A stretch of 64,000 nucleotides of DNA from Sphingomonas lacusdianchii (GCF_022664395.1 NZ_JAKRET010000008.1:62001-126000), one strand, 5' to 3'. Counted from the stretch's first letter, positions 37,592 through 47,207 are shown. Program-made: numbers and translations. Notes: a model not told the origin generated them from the sequence alone.

Positions 37592-38545
37592 ATGCAAAGT
37601 CCTGCAATATGTCCTACTTGTAAAGTCCGTGATTTTCGTTCCTTTGGACATCGGCGTTACGGTCGTGATGCTATCGAACGGTCGCGGGGCTGGACGAAGA
37701 CCGCCTTGCAGATATTGTTCGAACGGTGGATGCCCGACGTAGCGGAGGCGCAGTTCGAATTCCTCGCGTGCAGCAATTGTGGCCTGATGATCTACGAACC
37801 CAGGCCGACCACGCAGGATATCGCGGAAAAATACAGCTATGTCGGGGGTTTGGGTGACGCGACGCCCAGCAAGTCGGAACGTCCCGAACGAACGGCCCTG
37901 CGCGCCCGGCGGGTATTTGGCCTGATGTCGCGCCACCTTTCGCACGGGGCGCGGACGGCGCTTGATTTCGGCGGGGGTGACGGGCGCCTGCTGCAGAAAT
38001 TCGTGGATCGGGGGTTCGATTGCGCCCTTGTCGACTATGCGGATCGTCCCGTTCCGGGCGTACGCAAGATCGCCGATACCGAACGCGGCATCCCCCGGCA
38101 GGATCGCTACGATGCGATCCTGTGCAGCCACGTCGTCGAGCATCTGCCCGATCCGTTGGAAACGCTGCAGGAGCTTCGACGCTCGCTCGCACCCGACGGC
38201 GTCCTGTATGTCGAGGTTCCCTATGAAATGTACCGGCAATTGCCGGCAAGGGCCGAACCGGTGACCCATGTGAACTTCTTCACCCCCGCCAGCTTGCACA
38301 ATCTGTTGCAAGCCGCCGGCTATGACGTCGTTCGCTGCGCGATCGACCTGTATCCCCATCCCAAGGGGCATTGGAGCCTGTGCGTCGGGGCGATCGCGAC
38401 ATCGGCCAACGGTCGGTCGCAACGTCGGACCGATGGTCTGGAAGCGCTCGACCGGGCCATCGCTCCGTCGCGGGGGCGCCGGCTTGCCATTCGCGCCTTT
38501 CAGAAATTCTATCCGCGGATCGCGATGGCCCGCTACCGCAGCTGA
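37592..38545 (+). CDS. Class I SAM-dependent methyltransferase with N-terminal zinc-ribbon cysteines
   Basis: 317 residues from ATG 37592 (GGGGCGG upstream); an ATG at 37538 is an alternative. N-terminal pairs CPTC (7-10) and ACSNCGL (about 59-64) suggest a structural zinc site. The Rossmann motif LDFGGGDGRLLQK is at about residue 124, then CSHVVEHLPDPLETLQELRR and LAPDGVLYVEVPYEMY, typical of sugar-nucleotide/glycan C- or O-methyltransferases. The 5' third is clearly less GC-rich than neighbours, suggesting recent acquisition. No glycan operon adjoins it, so substrate is unknown. Confidence 0.8.
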   Translation: MQSPAICPTCKVRDFRSFGHRRYGRDAIERSRGWTKTALQILFERWMPDVAEAQFEFLACSNCGLMIYEPRPTTQDIAEKYSYVGGLGDATPSKSERPERTALRARRVFGLMSRHLSHGARTALDFGGGDGRLLQKFVDRGFDCALVDYADRPVPGVRKIADTERGIPRQDRYDAILCSHVVEHLPDPLETLQELRRSLAPDGVLYVEVPYEMYRQLPARAEPVTHVNFFTPASLHNLLQAAGYDVVRCAIDLYPHPKGHWSLCVGAIATSANGRSQRRTDGLEALDRAIAPSRGRRLAIRAFQKFYPRIAMARYRS

Positions 38546-38604
38546 CCGGACGCCGTCCCGGCATCGGCTTGCACGGCATCGCATTTGCGACGAAGGTCGT
38601 CGCC

Positions 38605-39405
38605 ATGACCACCGACGCCGCCGACCCCGCCGCCGATACCGACGACGATCGCCGCTATCGCGCGCCTGCGCTCGAAAAGGGGCTGGATATCCTCGAACTG
38701 CTCGCCGGCTGCGCGACGCCGCTGACGCTGACGCAGATCGTGCAGCGGCTGGGGCGGTCGCATGGCGAATTGTTCCGCATGGTACAGGTGCTGGAATATC
38801 GCGGCTATCTGACGACCGAGGCGGGGGGCGAGGGCTATACGCTCAGCGACCGGCTGTTCTCGCTCGGCATGAACCAGCCGCGCACCCGCTATCTGATCGA
38901 GGTCGCACTGCCCGAAATGCGGCGGCTGGCGCAGGAGACCGGACAGTCCTGCCACGTCGCGGTGCATACCATGGGCGACATGGCCGTGGTCGCGCGGATG
39001 GAATCGGCCGAGCAGCTCGGCTTTTCGGTGCGGGTCGGCTATCGTCGGCCGCTGTTGCAGGCGGCGTCGGGCGCGGTGCTCTATGCCTTTCAGCCCGACG
39101 ATGTCCGCGCCCGCTGGGAAAAGCTGCTCGACCCGCAGCCCGATGCGGAGACGCTGGCCGCCTTTCGCGCCCATGCCGAGGACGTCCGCCAGCGCGCGGT
39201 CGAACGCACCCCCAGCCGCTTCGTCAGCGGCGTGACCGACCTGTCGGCACCGATCCTGCGCGGTGGCGCGGCCGCGGCGGCATTGACCATGCCCTATCTG
39301 GCCAAGCTCGGCGAACCCGATGCCATCGATGCGGCGGCCGCGGCGGTGCAGGCGGCGGCGGCGCGGATCTCGGCGCAACTGGTGGACGACGACCACCATC
39401 CCTGA
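38605..39405 (+). CDS. IclR-family transcriptional regulator
   Basis: 266 residues. N-terminal winged helix-turn-helix (about 22-85) with PALEKGLDILELLAGCATPL and RLGRSHGELFRMVQVLEYRG; the C-terminal effector-binding GAF-like domain has QSCHVAVHTMGDMAVVARM and VRVGYRRPLLQAASGAVLYA. It probably controls the adjacent L-fuconate dehydratase gene in response to a sugar acid. A likely operator is at 39529-39544. The in-frame region upstream of 38605 is the tail of the methyltransferase. Confidence 0.9.
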   Translation: MTTDAADPAADTDDDRRYRAPALEKGLDILELLAGCATPLTLTQIVQRLGRSHGELFRMVQVLEYRGYLTTEAGGEGYTLSDRLFSLGMNQPRTRYLIEVALPEMRRLAQETGQSCHVAVHTMGDMAVVARMESAEQLGFSVRVGYRRPLLQAASGAVLYAFQPDDVRARWEKLLDPQPDAETLAAFRAHAEDVRQRAVERTPSRFVSGVTDLSAPILRGGAAAAALTMPYLAKLGEPDAIDAAAAAVQAAAARISAQLVDDDHHP

Positions 39406-39528
39406 GAGCCGGGGTCGATCGACCTTCGGCAACGATCGTCAATCCACATCCCCTTCGTCGGGGGGATGGCGCCGGTGTTGCGTTCGGTCCGCTGCGAACA
39501 ACCGCTTTCCAGTTGCAAGCAAAAATCT

Positions 39529-39544
39529 GTTCACATATGAAAAC
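39529..39544. promoter_or_regulatory. Candidate IclR-type operator
   Basis: GTTCACATATGAAAAC is a near-palindrome (core CATATG with GTT/AAC ends) in the 215-base gap between the regulator and L-fuconate dehydratase. The rest of that gap is non-coding; IclR proteins often bind short palindromes near their target promoters. Not proven. Confidence 0.35.
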
Positions 39545-39620
39545 GTCATCGGCACCCGACGGGCGGTGACCGGGACGGGGCGGATCGATCATCACCACCG
39601 ATGCCCCATGGGGGCTGCGC

Positions 39621-40910
39621 ATGACGATCATCACCCGGCTATCGGTCCACGACATCCGGTTTCCGACCTCGACCTTCCTCGACGGGTCGGACGCGATGAA
39701 CCCGGAGCCGGATTATTCGGCGGCCTATTGCATCCTCGAAACCGATACGCCCGGTCTGGAAGGGCACGGCCTGACCTTCACCATCGGGCGCGGCAACGAC
39801 CTGTGCTGTGCGGCGATCGCGACGCTGGCGCCGTTGGTCGAGGGACTGTCGCTCGACGCGATCCGCAGCGACGGTGCCGGTTTCTGGCGGCGGATGACCG
39901 GCGACAGCCAGCTGCGCTGGGTCGGCCCGGAAAAGGGGATCATCCACCTCGCCACCGGCGCTGTCGTCAATGCGGTATGGGATCTGCTCGCCAAGGCGGC
40001 GGGCCTGCCGCTATGGGACTATATCGGGTCGATGTCGGCGAGCGAGATCGTCGGGCTGATCGACTTCCGCTACATCACCGACTGCATCACCCCCGAAGAG
40101 GCGGTCGCGCTGCTCGAGGAACGCGCGATCGGCAAGGCGGAGCGGCGCGCCACGCTGCTGGCAGAGGGCTATCCGGCCTATACCACCTCGCCGGGCTGGC
40201 TCGGCTATTCGGATGAGAAGCTGGTCCGCCTGTGCCGTGAGGCGGTGGCCGACGGCTTCACCCACATCAAGCTGAAGGTCGGCGGCGATCCCGAGAACGA
40301 CCGGCGCCGCGTGGCATTGGCGCGCGAGACGATCGGGCCGGACATCGACCTGATGATCGACGCCAATCAGGTGTGGGAAGTGTCCGACGCCATCGCCCGC
40401 GTCAACGCGCTCGCCTTCGCCAAACCGCGCTTCATCGAGGAGCCGACCTCGCCCGACGATGTCGAGGGGCATCGCGCGATCCGCGAGGGGGTGCGGCCGG
40501 TGCAGGTCGCGACCGGCGAGATGTGCCAGAACCGCATCGTCTTCAAACAGTTCATCATGCGCCACGCGCTCGACGTGGTGCAGATCGACGCGTGCCGGCT
40601 GGGTGGGGTGAACGAGGTGCTGGCGGTGCTGCTGATGGCCGCCCGCTTCAACCTTGCCGTCTGGCCGCATGCCGGGGGCGTGGGACTGTGCGAATATGTC
40701 CAGCACCTGTCGATGATCGACTATCTATGCTTTTCGGGCGTGAAGCACGATCGCGCCGCCGAGTTCGTCGATCACCTGCACGAACATTTCGTCGACCCAT
40801 GCATCGTCGAGAAGGGGGCGTATCGCGCACCGACCCGGCCGGGCTATTCGATCGAGATGAAGCCGGAATCGCGCGAAGCGTATCGCTGGACGGGCGGCGC
40901 TCCGTCTTAG
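39621..40910 (+). CDS. L-fuconate dehydratase
   Basis: 429-residue enolase-superfamily enzyme that dehydrates L-fuconate to 2-keto-3-deoxy-L-fuconate. Diagnostic features: FTHIKLKVGGDPENDRRRVA (Lys base), LMIDANQVWEVSDAIARVN (metal Asp), RFIEEPTSPDDVEGHRAI (metal Glu), VQVATGEMCQNRIVFKQF (metal Glu) and LAVWPHAGGVGLCEYVQHLS (His base). The length is typical for FucD-type proteins. Its pathway partners (fucose dehydrogenase, lactonase, aldolase, transporter) are not adjacent, so it stands alone with an IclR regulator; a related sugar acid could be the real substrate. Confidence 0.9.
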   Translation: MTIITRLSVHDIRFPTSTFLDGSDAMNPEPDYSAAYCILETDTPGLEGHGLTFTIGRGNDLCCAAIATLAPLVEGLSLDAIRSDGAGFWRRMTGDSQLRWVGPEKGIIHLATGAVVNAVWDLLAKAAGLPLWDYIGSMSASEIVGLIDFRYITDCITPEEAVALLEERAIGKAERRATLLAEGYPAYTTSPGWLGYSDEKLVRLCREAVADGFTHIKLKVGGDPENDRRRVALARETIGPDIDLMIDANQVWEVSDAIARVNALAFAKPRFIEEPTSPDDVEGHRAIREGVRPVQVATGEMCQNRIVFKQFIMRHALDVVQIDACRLGGVNEVLAVLLMAARFNLAVWPHAGGVGLCEYVQHLSMIDYLCFSGVKHDRAAEFVDHLHEHFVDPCIVEKGAYRAPTRPGYSIEMKPESREAYRWTGGAPS

Positions 40911-40919
40911 TCCCTCGAA

Positions 40920-41002
40920 CGTCACCCCAGCGAAGGCTGGGGTCTCAGGCGGTTCCTGTCGCGCCTTGTCACCGGGAGATCCCAGCCTTCGCTGGGATGA
41001 CG
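40920..41002. repeat. Palindromic intergenic repeat, family A
   Basis: Arms CGTCACCCCAGCGAAGGCTG and its partner CCCAGCCTTCGCTGGGATGA flanking 40 bases, starting nine bases after the fucD stop. It could serve as a processing hairpin for that transcript. The remaining gap to 41151 is non-coding, with AAAGG (41140-41144) as the RND operon ribosome-binding site. Confidence 0.85.
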
Positions 41003-41151
41003 ATTGGTACGGCCCCGCGACAAATTGCGACAACTCGCGCATTGCGTCGCTTGACGCCGGGCGTATGAAAACGGTTCACGAAACTTTCGGGTGGCCGGCC
41101 GGTTATGCGGCCGGCGCATCCGCGCCGTATCCCGTCGTAAAGGTTGCCGCC

Positions 41152-42366
41152 TTGATCCGATCCGCGTCGTCGCGTGCTCGCCCGTGCCTGTTGCTGCTGT
41201 CCTCCGTGCTGCTCCTGTCGAGTTGCGGCGGCGGTGCGGCGGAGGAGAAGGGCAAGAACGGCAAGGGCAATCAGGGCCCGGCCCAGGTCGGCTTCGTCGT
41301 GGTCCAGCCGACCAGCGTCGCGCAGACCGCCGACCTTGCCGCCCGCGTCGTCGCCTTCCAGCAATCCGAAGTCCGCCCGCAGGTCGCCGGCATCATCCGC
41401 CGCCGCTTCTTTACCGAAGGCGCGTTGGTCCGTGCCGGACAGACGCTCTACCAGATCGACCCGCGCCTCTATCGCGCACAGGCCAACGAAGCGGTCGCGA
41501 ACCTGAACAGCGCACAGGCCAATGCCGAGGCGACCCGGGTCCGCGCCGAACGCTTCCGCCCGCTGGCCGAGATCGAGGCGGTGAGCCGCCAGGACTATAC
41601 CGACGCCGCCGCACAGGCGCGCCAGGCCGCCGCCGCCGTCGAACAGAGCCGAGCGCAGCTCGAAACCGCTCGCGTCAACCTGTCCTTCACCAACGTTCCC
41701 GCGCCGATCACCGGGCGGATCGGGCGCAGCTATTTCACCGAAGGCGCGCTGGTCACCACCAACCAGACCGATCCGCTGGCGGTGATCCAGCGGCTCGACC
41801 CGATCTTCGTCGATATCCAGCAATCGGCCGCCGACCTGCTGGCGCTGCGCCGGCAACTGGCGAGCGGCGGGGCGGTGCCCGCTTCGGCGGCGGTGCGCCT
41901 GACCCTCGAGGACGGCAGCGATTTCGGCCAGACCGGCACCGTCCAGTTCGCCGAGGTGATGGTCAATGCCCAGACCGGCACGGTGACGCTGCGCGCGCGC
42001 TTCCCCAATCCGCAGGGGATATTGCTGCCCGGCATGTTCGTCCGCGCCAAATTCGCGCAGGCGATCGATCAGCGCGCGATCCTCGTGCCGCAACAGGCGG
42101 TGAAGCGCGATCCCCGGGGACAGGCGACCGTCTTCGTCGTCGGCCCGAACGATAGCGCCGTGCAGAAGACGGTGCAGGCCGACCGGACGCAGGGCCAGTT
42201 CTGGGTCGTGACCGGCGGCCTCAACCCCGGCGACAAGGTGATTACGCAGGGGACCGCGAACCTGCGCCCGAACGCGAAGATCAAGCCGGTGCCGGCGAAT
42301 GTGCCGCAACGGATCGCCCCCAAACCCGCCGGCGACACCGCGTCCGCGCCTGCCAAGGGCGGATAA
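41152..42366 (+). CDS. RND efflux periplasmic adaptor (lipoprotein)
   Basis: 404-residue membrane fusion protein. TTG at 41152 is preceded by AAAGG with an eight-base spacer and gives a signal peptide with lipobox CLLLLSSVLLLSSCGGG; an ATG at 41065 would add 29 residues without signal character. AcrA-family motifs: QVAGIIRRRFFTEGALVRAG (barrel-sandwich), a helical hairpin through ERFRPLAEIEAVSRQDYTDA, VPAPITGRIGRSYFTEGALV, LPGMFVRAKFAQAIDQRAIL. Connects the RND pump to the outer-membrane factor in one operon, three bases before the pump gene. Confidence 0.92.
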   Translation: MIRSASSRARPCLLLLSSVLLLSSCGGGAAEEKGKNGKGNQGPAQVGFVVVQPTSVAQTADLAARVVAFQQSEVRPQVAGIIRRRFFTEGALVRAGQTLYQIDPRLYRAQANEAVANLNSAQANAEATRVRAERFRPLAEIEAVSRQDYTDAAAQARQAAAAVEQSRAQLETARVNLSFTNVPAPITGRIGRSYFTEGALVTTNQTDPLAVIQRLDPIFVDIQQSAADLLALRRQLASGGAVPASAAVRLTLEDGSDFGQTGTVQFAEVMVNAQTGTVTLRARFPNPQGILLPGMFVRAKFAQAIDQRAILVPQQAVKRDPRGQATVFVVGPNDSAVQKTVQADRTQGQFWVVTGGLNPGDKVITQGTANLRPNAKIKPVPANVPQRIAPKPAGDTASAPAKGG

Positions 42367-42369
42367 GCC

Positions 42370-45300
42370 ATGTCCCGCATCTTCATCGACCGCCCGATCT
42401 TCGCTTGGGTGATCGCGATCATCACCATGCTGGCCGGGCTGGGCGCGATCCTGTCGCTGCCGATCGCGCAATATCCCGACGTCGCCCCGCCACAGGTCAA
42501 TATCCGCGCCACCTATCCGGGCGCCAATGCCGAGACGATCCAGAATTCGGTGACGCAGATCATCGAGCAACAGCTGACCGGCATCGACGGGCTGCTCTAT
42601 TTCAGCTCGCAAAGCTCGTCGCGCGGGCAGGTGACGATCAGCGCGACGTTCGACAAGGGCGTCGACCCCGACATCGCGCAGGTGCAGGTCCAGAACCAGG
42701 TGCAGCAGGCCCTGTCGCGCCTGCCGCAACAGGTTCAGCAACAGGGCATTCGCGTCACCAAGTCGAACCCCGACTTTCTGATGATCGTCGGCATCTATGA
42801 CGAAACCGACCAGCGCACCAATGGCGACGTGTCGGACTATATGGAGGCGAACCTCGTCGAGCCGCTGGCGCGGATCAACGGCGTCGGCGAAACCAACGTG
42901 TTCGGGTCGCAATATGCGATGCGCATCTGGCTCGATCCGGCGAAGCTCGCTTCCTTCTCGCTGATGCCCGGCGACGTCATCACCGCGATCCAGAACCAGA
43001 ATACCGAAGTCGCCGCGGGCGAACTGGGCGGGCAGCCGTCCGGCCCCGAACAGCAGTTGAACGCCACCGTCACCGCCCAGTCGCGGCTGCAGACCCCGGC
43101 GCAGTTCAAGGCGATCATCCTGAAGACGCTGCCCGACGGATCGACCGTCCGCCTGTCCGACGTCGGGCGGATCGAATTGGGTCAGGAAAATTATGCGGCG
43201 CTGAGCCGGGTCAACGCCCATCCCGGCGCGGGCCTCGCCATCAGCCTCGCGCCGGGTGCGGACGCATTGGAAACCGCCGAGCTGGTCAAGGCCGAGGTCG
43301 AGCGGCAATCGGCCAACTTCCCCGCCGGCCTGACCTTTGCCTATGCCAACGACACCACCGCCTTCATCGAGCTGTCGATCGAGGAAGTGGTCAAGACGCT
43401 GGTCGAGGCGGTCATTCTCGTCGTCATCGTCATGTTCGTGTTCCTGCAAAGCTGGCGCGCGACGCTGATTCCGACGATCGCGGTGCCGGTCGTGCTGCTC
43501 GGCACCTTCGGCGTCTTCTATCTCGCCGGCTTTTCGATCAACACGCTGACCCTGTTCGGCCTCGTCCTCGCCATCGGCCTGCTGGTCGACGACGCGATCG
43601 TCGTCGTCGAGAATGTCGAGCGGTTGATGGAGGAGAATCCCGACCTCACCCCCCGCGAAGCCACCATCCAGTCGATGGAGGAGATTCAGGTCGCGCTGAT
43701 CGCGATCGGCATCGTCCTGTCGGCGGTGTTCCTGCCAATGGCGTTTTTCGGCGGGTCGACCGGCGTCATCTACCGCCAGTTTTCGGTGACGATCGTCGCG
43801 GCGATGATCCTGTCGGTGCTGGTCGCGCTGATCCTGTCGCCCGCGCTGACCGCAACGCTGCTCAAGCAGAAGAAGCGGGGCGAGGACGGCAGTCTGGAGG
43901 GCGGCTGGCTGGAGCGCAAATTGCCGCGCGTCGCCCATGTCGGCGAACGGCTGCGCAACGGCTTCAACACCCGGTTCGATCGCGGGGTCGAGAAATATGA
44001 ACGCGGCGTCGTCCATGTCATCGACCGCAAATGGCTGTACCTGCTGCTTTATGCGGCGGTCCTCGCCATCCTCGTCCTGCTGTTCGTCCGCCTGCCGACC
44101 AGCTTCCTGCCGACCGAGGATCAGGGCGCGGCGCAGATCCGCTTCCAGCTGCCCGCCGGTTCGACGCGCGGTCGTACCGAGGAGGTGCAGCGCTCGGTCG
44201 AACAATATCTGCTGACCCATGAGAAGAACAATATCCGCACGATCCTGACCGTCGCCGGCGGGGGTGGCGGCAGCTCGGGTCAGAATACCGGGCAGGGCTT
44301 CATCAACTTCACCGACTGGGCCGATCGCAAGGGCAAGGAGAATGGCGCCGACGCGATCGTCGACCGCGCCTCGTCCGCCTTCCGCAACTTCCGCGATGCA
44401 CAGGTCTTCGCGCTGCTGCCCGCCGCCATCCGCGGGCTGGGGCAGTCGAACGGCTTCACCATGGAGCTGCAGAATGCCAGCGGCATGAGCGCGGCGCAGT
44501 TCGCGGAGGCGCGCGACAAGCTGCTCGCCGCCGCCAACGCCGATCCGATGCTGACCGGGGTGCGCCTGTCCGAACTGCCCGATATCGCGACGCTGAACGT
44601 CGATATCGACCAGCAGCGTTTGTCGACGCTGGGGCTGAGCCAGGGCGACGTCAACAACACGCTGTCGACCGCATGGGGCGGGCGCTACGTCAACGACTTC
44701 ATCGATCGTGGCCGGGTGAAGCGTGTGTTCGTACAGGGCGACGCCCCCTATCGCAGCGAACCCGGCGATCTGTCGCAATGGTTCGTGCGCGGCTCGAACG
44801 GACAGATGGTGCCCTTCTCCTCCTTCTCGCGCACCGGCTGGACCGTCGCGCCGACCACCCTGTCGCGCTTTCAGGGCCTGCCCTCGTTCGAATTTCAGGG
44901 ACAGGCGGCGCGCGGCGTCAGCTCGGGCGAGGCGATGGACCGCATCGCCGAACTCGCCGGACAGATTCCGGGAACCAGCGTCGCATGGGCCGGGCTGTCC
45001 TTTCAGGAACGGCTGTCGTCGGGACAGGCGCCGCTCCTGTACGGCCTGTCGATCCTCGTCGTGTTCCTGTGCCTCGCCGCGCTCTATGAAAGCTGGTCGA
45101 TCCCGATCGCGGTGCTGCTCGTCATTCCGCTCGGCCTGATCGGCGCGATCGCGTTCGTCACGCTGCGCGGGCTGGAAAACGACGTCTATCTTCAGATCGG
45201 GTTGCTGACGACGATGGGCCTTGCCGCCAAGAACGCGATCCTGATGATCGAATTCGCTGAACAGGCGGAGAAGAAGGGCGCGCGCGTCATCGATGCCGCG

Positions 45301-45561
45301 CTGGAGGCGGCGCGCATCCGCCTGCGCCCGATCCTGATGACGTCGCTCGCCTTCATCTTCGGCGTGTTGCCGCTCGCCATCTCGACCGGGGCGGGCGCGA
45401 ACAGCCGCATCGCCATCGGCACGGCGGTGATCGGGGGCATGTTTACCGCGACGGTGCTGGCGATCTTCTACATCCCGCTCTTCTTCGTGTTGGTCCGGCG
45501 CGGCGTGCGCGACGGTCTCGCCAAGCTGCGCGGCCGCAAGCAGGCGGAGGTGCCGGCATGA
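42370..45561 (+). CDS. RND multidrug efflux pump (HAE1 family)
   Basis: 1063 residues, typical for AcrB-type proton/drug antiporters. Twelve membrane helices; motif LVLAIGLLVDDAIVVVENVE in TM4 contains the adjacent Asp pair (DD) of proton relay; ENVERLMEENPDLTPREATI, FLPMAFFGGSTGVIYRQFSV; the second half has LLTTMGLAAKNAILMIEFAE with the conserved Lys. Substrates unknown. A conventional tripartite pump with the adaptor upstream and outer-membrane factor downstream (ATGA overlap). Confidence 0.96.
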   Translation: MSRIFIDRPIFAWVIAIITMLAGLGAILSLPIAQYPDVAPPQVNIRATYPGANAETIQNSVTQIIEQQLTGIDGLLYFSSQSSSRGQVTISATFDKGVDPDIAQVQVQNQVQQALSRLPQQVQQQGIRVTKSNPDFLMIVGIYDETDQRTNGDVSDYMEANLVEPLARINGVGETNVFGSQYAMRIWLDPAKLASFSLMPGDVITAIQNQNTEVAAGELGGQPSGPEQQLNATVTAQSRLQTPAQFKAIILKTLPDGSTVRLSDVGRIELGQENYAALSRVNAHPGAGLAISLAPGADALETAELVKAEVERQSANFPAGLTFAYANDTTAFIELSIEEVVKTLVEAVILVVIVMFVFLQSWRATLIPTIAVPVVLLGTFGVFYLAGFSINTLTLFGLVLAIGLLVDDAIVVVENVERLMEENPDLTPREATIQSMEEIQVALIAIGIVLSAVFLPMAFFGGSTGVIYRQFSVTIVAAMILSVLVALILSPALTATLLKQKKRGEDGSLEGGWLERKLPRVAHVGERLRNGFNTRFDRGVEKYERGVVHVIDRKWLYLLLYAAVLAILVLLFVRLPTSFLPTEDQGAAQIRFQLPAGSTRGRTEEVQRSVEQYLLTHEKNNIRTILTVAGGGGGSSGQNTGQGFINFTDWADRKGKENGADAIVDRASSAFRNFRDAQVFALLPAAIRGLGQSNGFTMELQNASGMSAAQFAEARDKLLAAANADPMLTGVRLSELPDIATLNVDIDQQRLSTLGLSQGDVNNTLSTAWGGRYVNDFIDRGRVKRVFVQGDAPYRSEPGDLSQWFVRGSNGQMVPFSSFSRTGWTVAPTTLSRFQGLPSFEFQGQAARGVSSGEAMDRIAELAGQIPGTSVAWAGLSFQERLSSGQAPLLYGLSILVVFLCLAALYESWSIPIAVLLVIPLGLIGAIAFVTLRGLENDVYLQIGLLTTMGLAAKNAILMIEFAEQAEKKGARVIDAALEAARIRLRPILMTSLAFIFGVLPLAISTGAGANSRIAIGTAVIGGMFTATVLAIFYIPLFFVLVRRGVRDGLAKLRGRKQAEVPA

Positions 45562-47099
45562 AGCGGCTGACCCTCGCGCTGCCGGCGCTGTTGCTGGCGG
45601 GCTGTTCGATGACGCCGGCCTATGAACGGCCGCAGGCGGTGGTGCCGCCGTCCTGGCCGGTCGGCGACGCCTATCTGCGGCAGAGCGAGGCGACGCTGCC
45701 CGCGCTGACCTTCGAACAGGTGTTCACCGATCCGCGGCTGCGCACGCTGGTCGGGCAGGCGCTGGTCAACAACCGCGACCTGCGCATCGCCGCCGCCAAT
45801 ATCCGTGCGGCGCGCGCGCAATATCGCATCCAGCGCGCCGACCTGTTGCCGCAGGTCGATGCATCGGGCCGTTACAGCTATCGCGGCACCGGCAACGGCG
45901 CGACCACGACGACCATTCCCGGGACCGGTACGGGAACCGGCGGCACCGGAACGGGGACCGGCAATGGCGGGGCCGGCACCGGTACCGGCGGGACGATCGT
46001 CACCAGCAGCCGGTCGCCAAGCAGCTTCTCGCTCGATCTCGGCGCGACCGCGTTCGAAATCGACCTGTTCGGCCGAATCCGCTCGCTGACCGAGGCCGAA
46101 CAGAATCGCTATTTCGCGACCGAAGCCGGCGCGCGCGCCACCCGGCTGACGTTGGTCGGCGACATCGCCGAGGCTTGGGCGGCGTACGGCGCCGACCGCA
46201 GCCTGATGGCGATATCCGAAGCGACGGCGGCGAGCGCCCGGCGCAGCGTCACCCTGACCCGCGCGCGGCTGCAGGGCGGCGTCGCCCCGCGCACCGACCT
46301 GCGCCAGGCCGAACAGATCCTCGCCACCGCCGAAAGCGACCTCGCCGAACAGCGCACGCAACTGGCGGAGGACGTCAATGCGCTGCAATTGCTGGTCGGT
46401 GCCCCGATCGATCCGGCGCTGCTGCCCGCGTCGATCGACCGCGTGCTGCCGACCATCGCCAACCTGCCGGCCGGGGTCGATTCGGGCATCCTGCTGCGGC
46501 GGCCCGATGTGGTGCAGGCCGAATATGAACTGCTCGCCGCCAATGCCGATATCGGTGCGGCGCGCGCGGCGCTGTTCCCGCGACTGTCGCTGACCGGGCT
46601 GGTCGGCTTCGCCAGCGATGCCCTGCGCACGCTCTTTACCGGCGGTGCGTTCAACTATTCGGTGGCCCCCTCGCTCAGCTACCCGATCTTCCGCGCCGGG
46701 GCGGGCCGGGCCGGGGTGGAATTCAGCCAGGCGCAGCGCGACGCGCTGCTCGCCACCTATGAACGCACCATCCAGTCGGCGTTCCGCGAAGTATCCGACG
46801 CGCTCGCCCGGCAGGGGACGATCACCGAACAGACCCGCGCCGACCGCGCCAACCTCGATGCGGCACAGGACACCTTCCGCCTGACCGAGGCCCGCTATCG
46901 CGGCGGGATCGATAACTTCCTGTCCAGCCTCGACGCGCAGCGCTCCTATTACACCGCGCAACGCCGGCTGGTCGCGACGCAACTGGTTGCGGCCACGAAC
47001 CGGGTGACCCTGTACCGGACGCTGGGCGGCGATTCGCTGCTGGAAGCGGGACCGAACGGGCCGGTGCCGGTGGTGCCGACGGCTACGCCCGCTCTCTGA
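45558..47099 (+). CDS. RND outer-membrane factor (NodT/OprM family lipoprotein)
   Basis: 513-residue outer-membrane channel. Lipobox LLAGCSMTPAYERP at the N-terminus, then the duplicated OEP structure: NNRDLRIAAANIRAARAQYR, LDLGATAFEIDLFGRIRSLT, AEAWAAYGADRSLMAISEAT and PRLSLTGLVGFASDALRTLF. A Gly/Thr-rich insertion at residues ~112-152 (alternating TG with P and N) is unusual: a low-complexity loop placed after the first repeat's helix, presumably outside the barrel. Last gene of the operon, coupled to the pump by ATGA. Family B palindromes follow. Confidence 0.93.
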   Translation: MKRLTLALPALLLAGCSMTPAYERPQAVVPPSWPVGDAYLRQSEATLPALTFEQVFTDPRLRTLVGQALVNNRDLRIAAANIRAARAQYRIQRADLLPQVDASGRYSYRGTGNGATTTTIPGTGTGTGGTGTGTGNGGAGTGTGGTIVTSSRSPSSFSLDLGATAFEIDLFGRIRSLTEAEQNRYFATEAGARATRLTLVGDIAEAWAAYGADRSLMAISEATAASARRSVTLTRARLQGGVAPRTDLRQAEQILATAESDLAEQRTQLAEDVNALQLLVGAPIDPALLPASIDRVLPTIANLPAGVDSGILLRRPDVVQAEYELLAANADIGAARAALFPRLSLTGLVGFASDALRTLFTGGAFNYSVAPSLSYPIFRAGAGRAGVEFSQAQRDALLATYERTIQSAFREVSDALARQGTITEQTRADRANLDAAQDTFRLTEARYRGGIDNFLSSLDAQRSYYTAQRRLVATQLVAATNRVTLYRTLGGDSLLEAGPNGPVPVVPTATPAL

Positions 47100-47116
47100 A
47101 CCGATAAACCATCGAC

Positions 47117-47207
47117 GTACCCCGGCGAAGGCCGGGCCCCAGTTTGGGGGACGCCGGTGACATGCGGGAAAGCCTGCCCAACTGGACCCCGGCCTCCGCC
47201 GGGGTAC
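47117..47207. repeat. Palindromic intergenic repeat, family B
   Basis: Arms starting GTACCCCGGCGAAGGCCGGG and ending CCGGCCTCCGCCGGGGTAC flank about 45 bases. Same plan as 24838-24926 and 52437-52526. Downstream of the efflux operon; probable 3' hairpin. No gene in 47100-47282. Confidence 0.85.

Noticed and set aside
40969..44778. A 1269-codon open frame on the minus strand opposite the efflux genes
   Set aside because: It is the codon-bias shadow of the real adaptor and pump genes; its translation is rich in Arg/Asp/Gln/His without any family resemblance.
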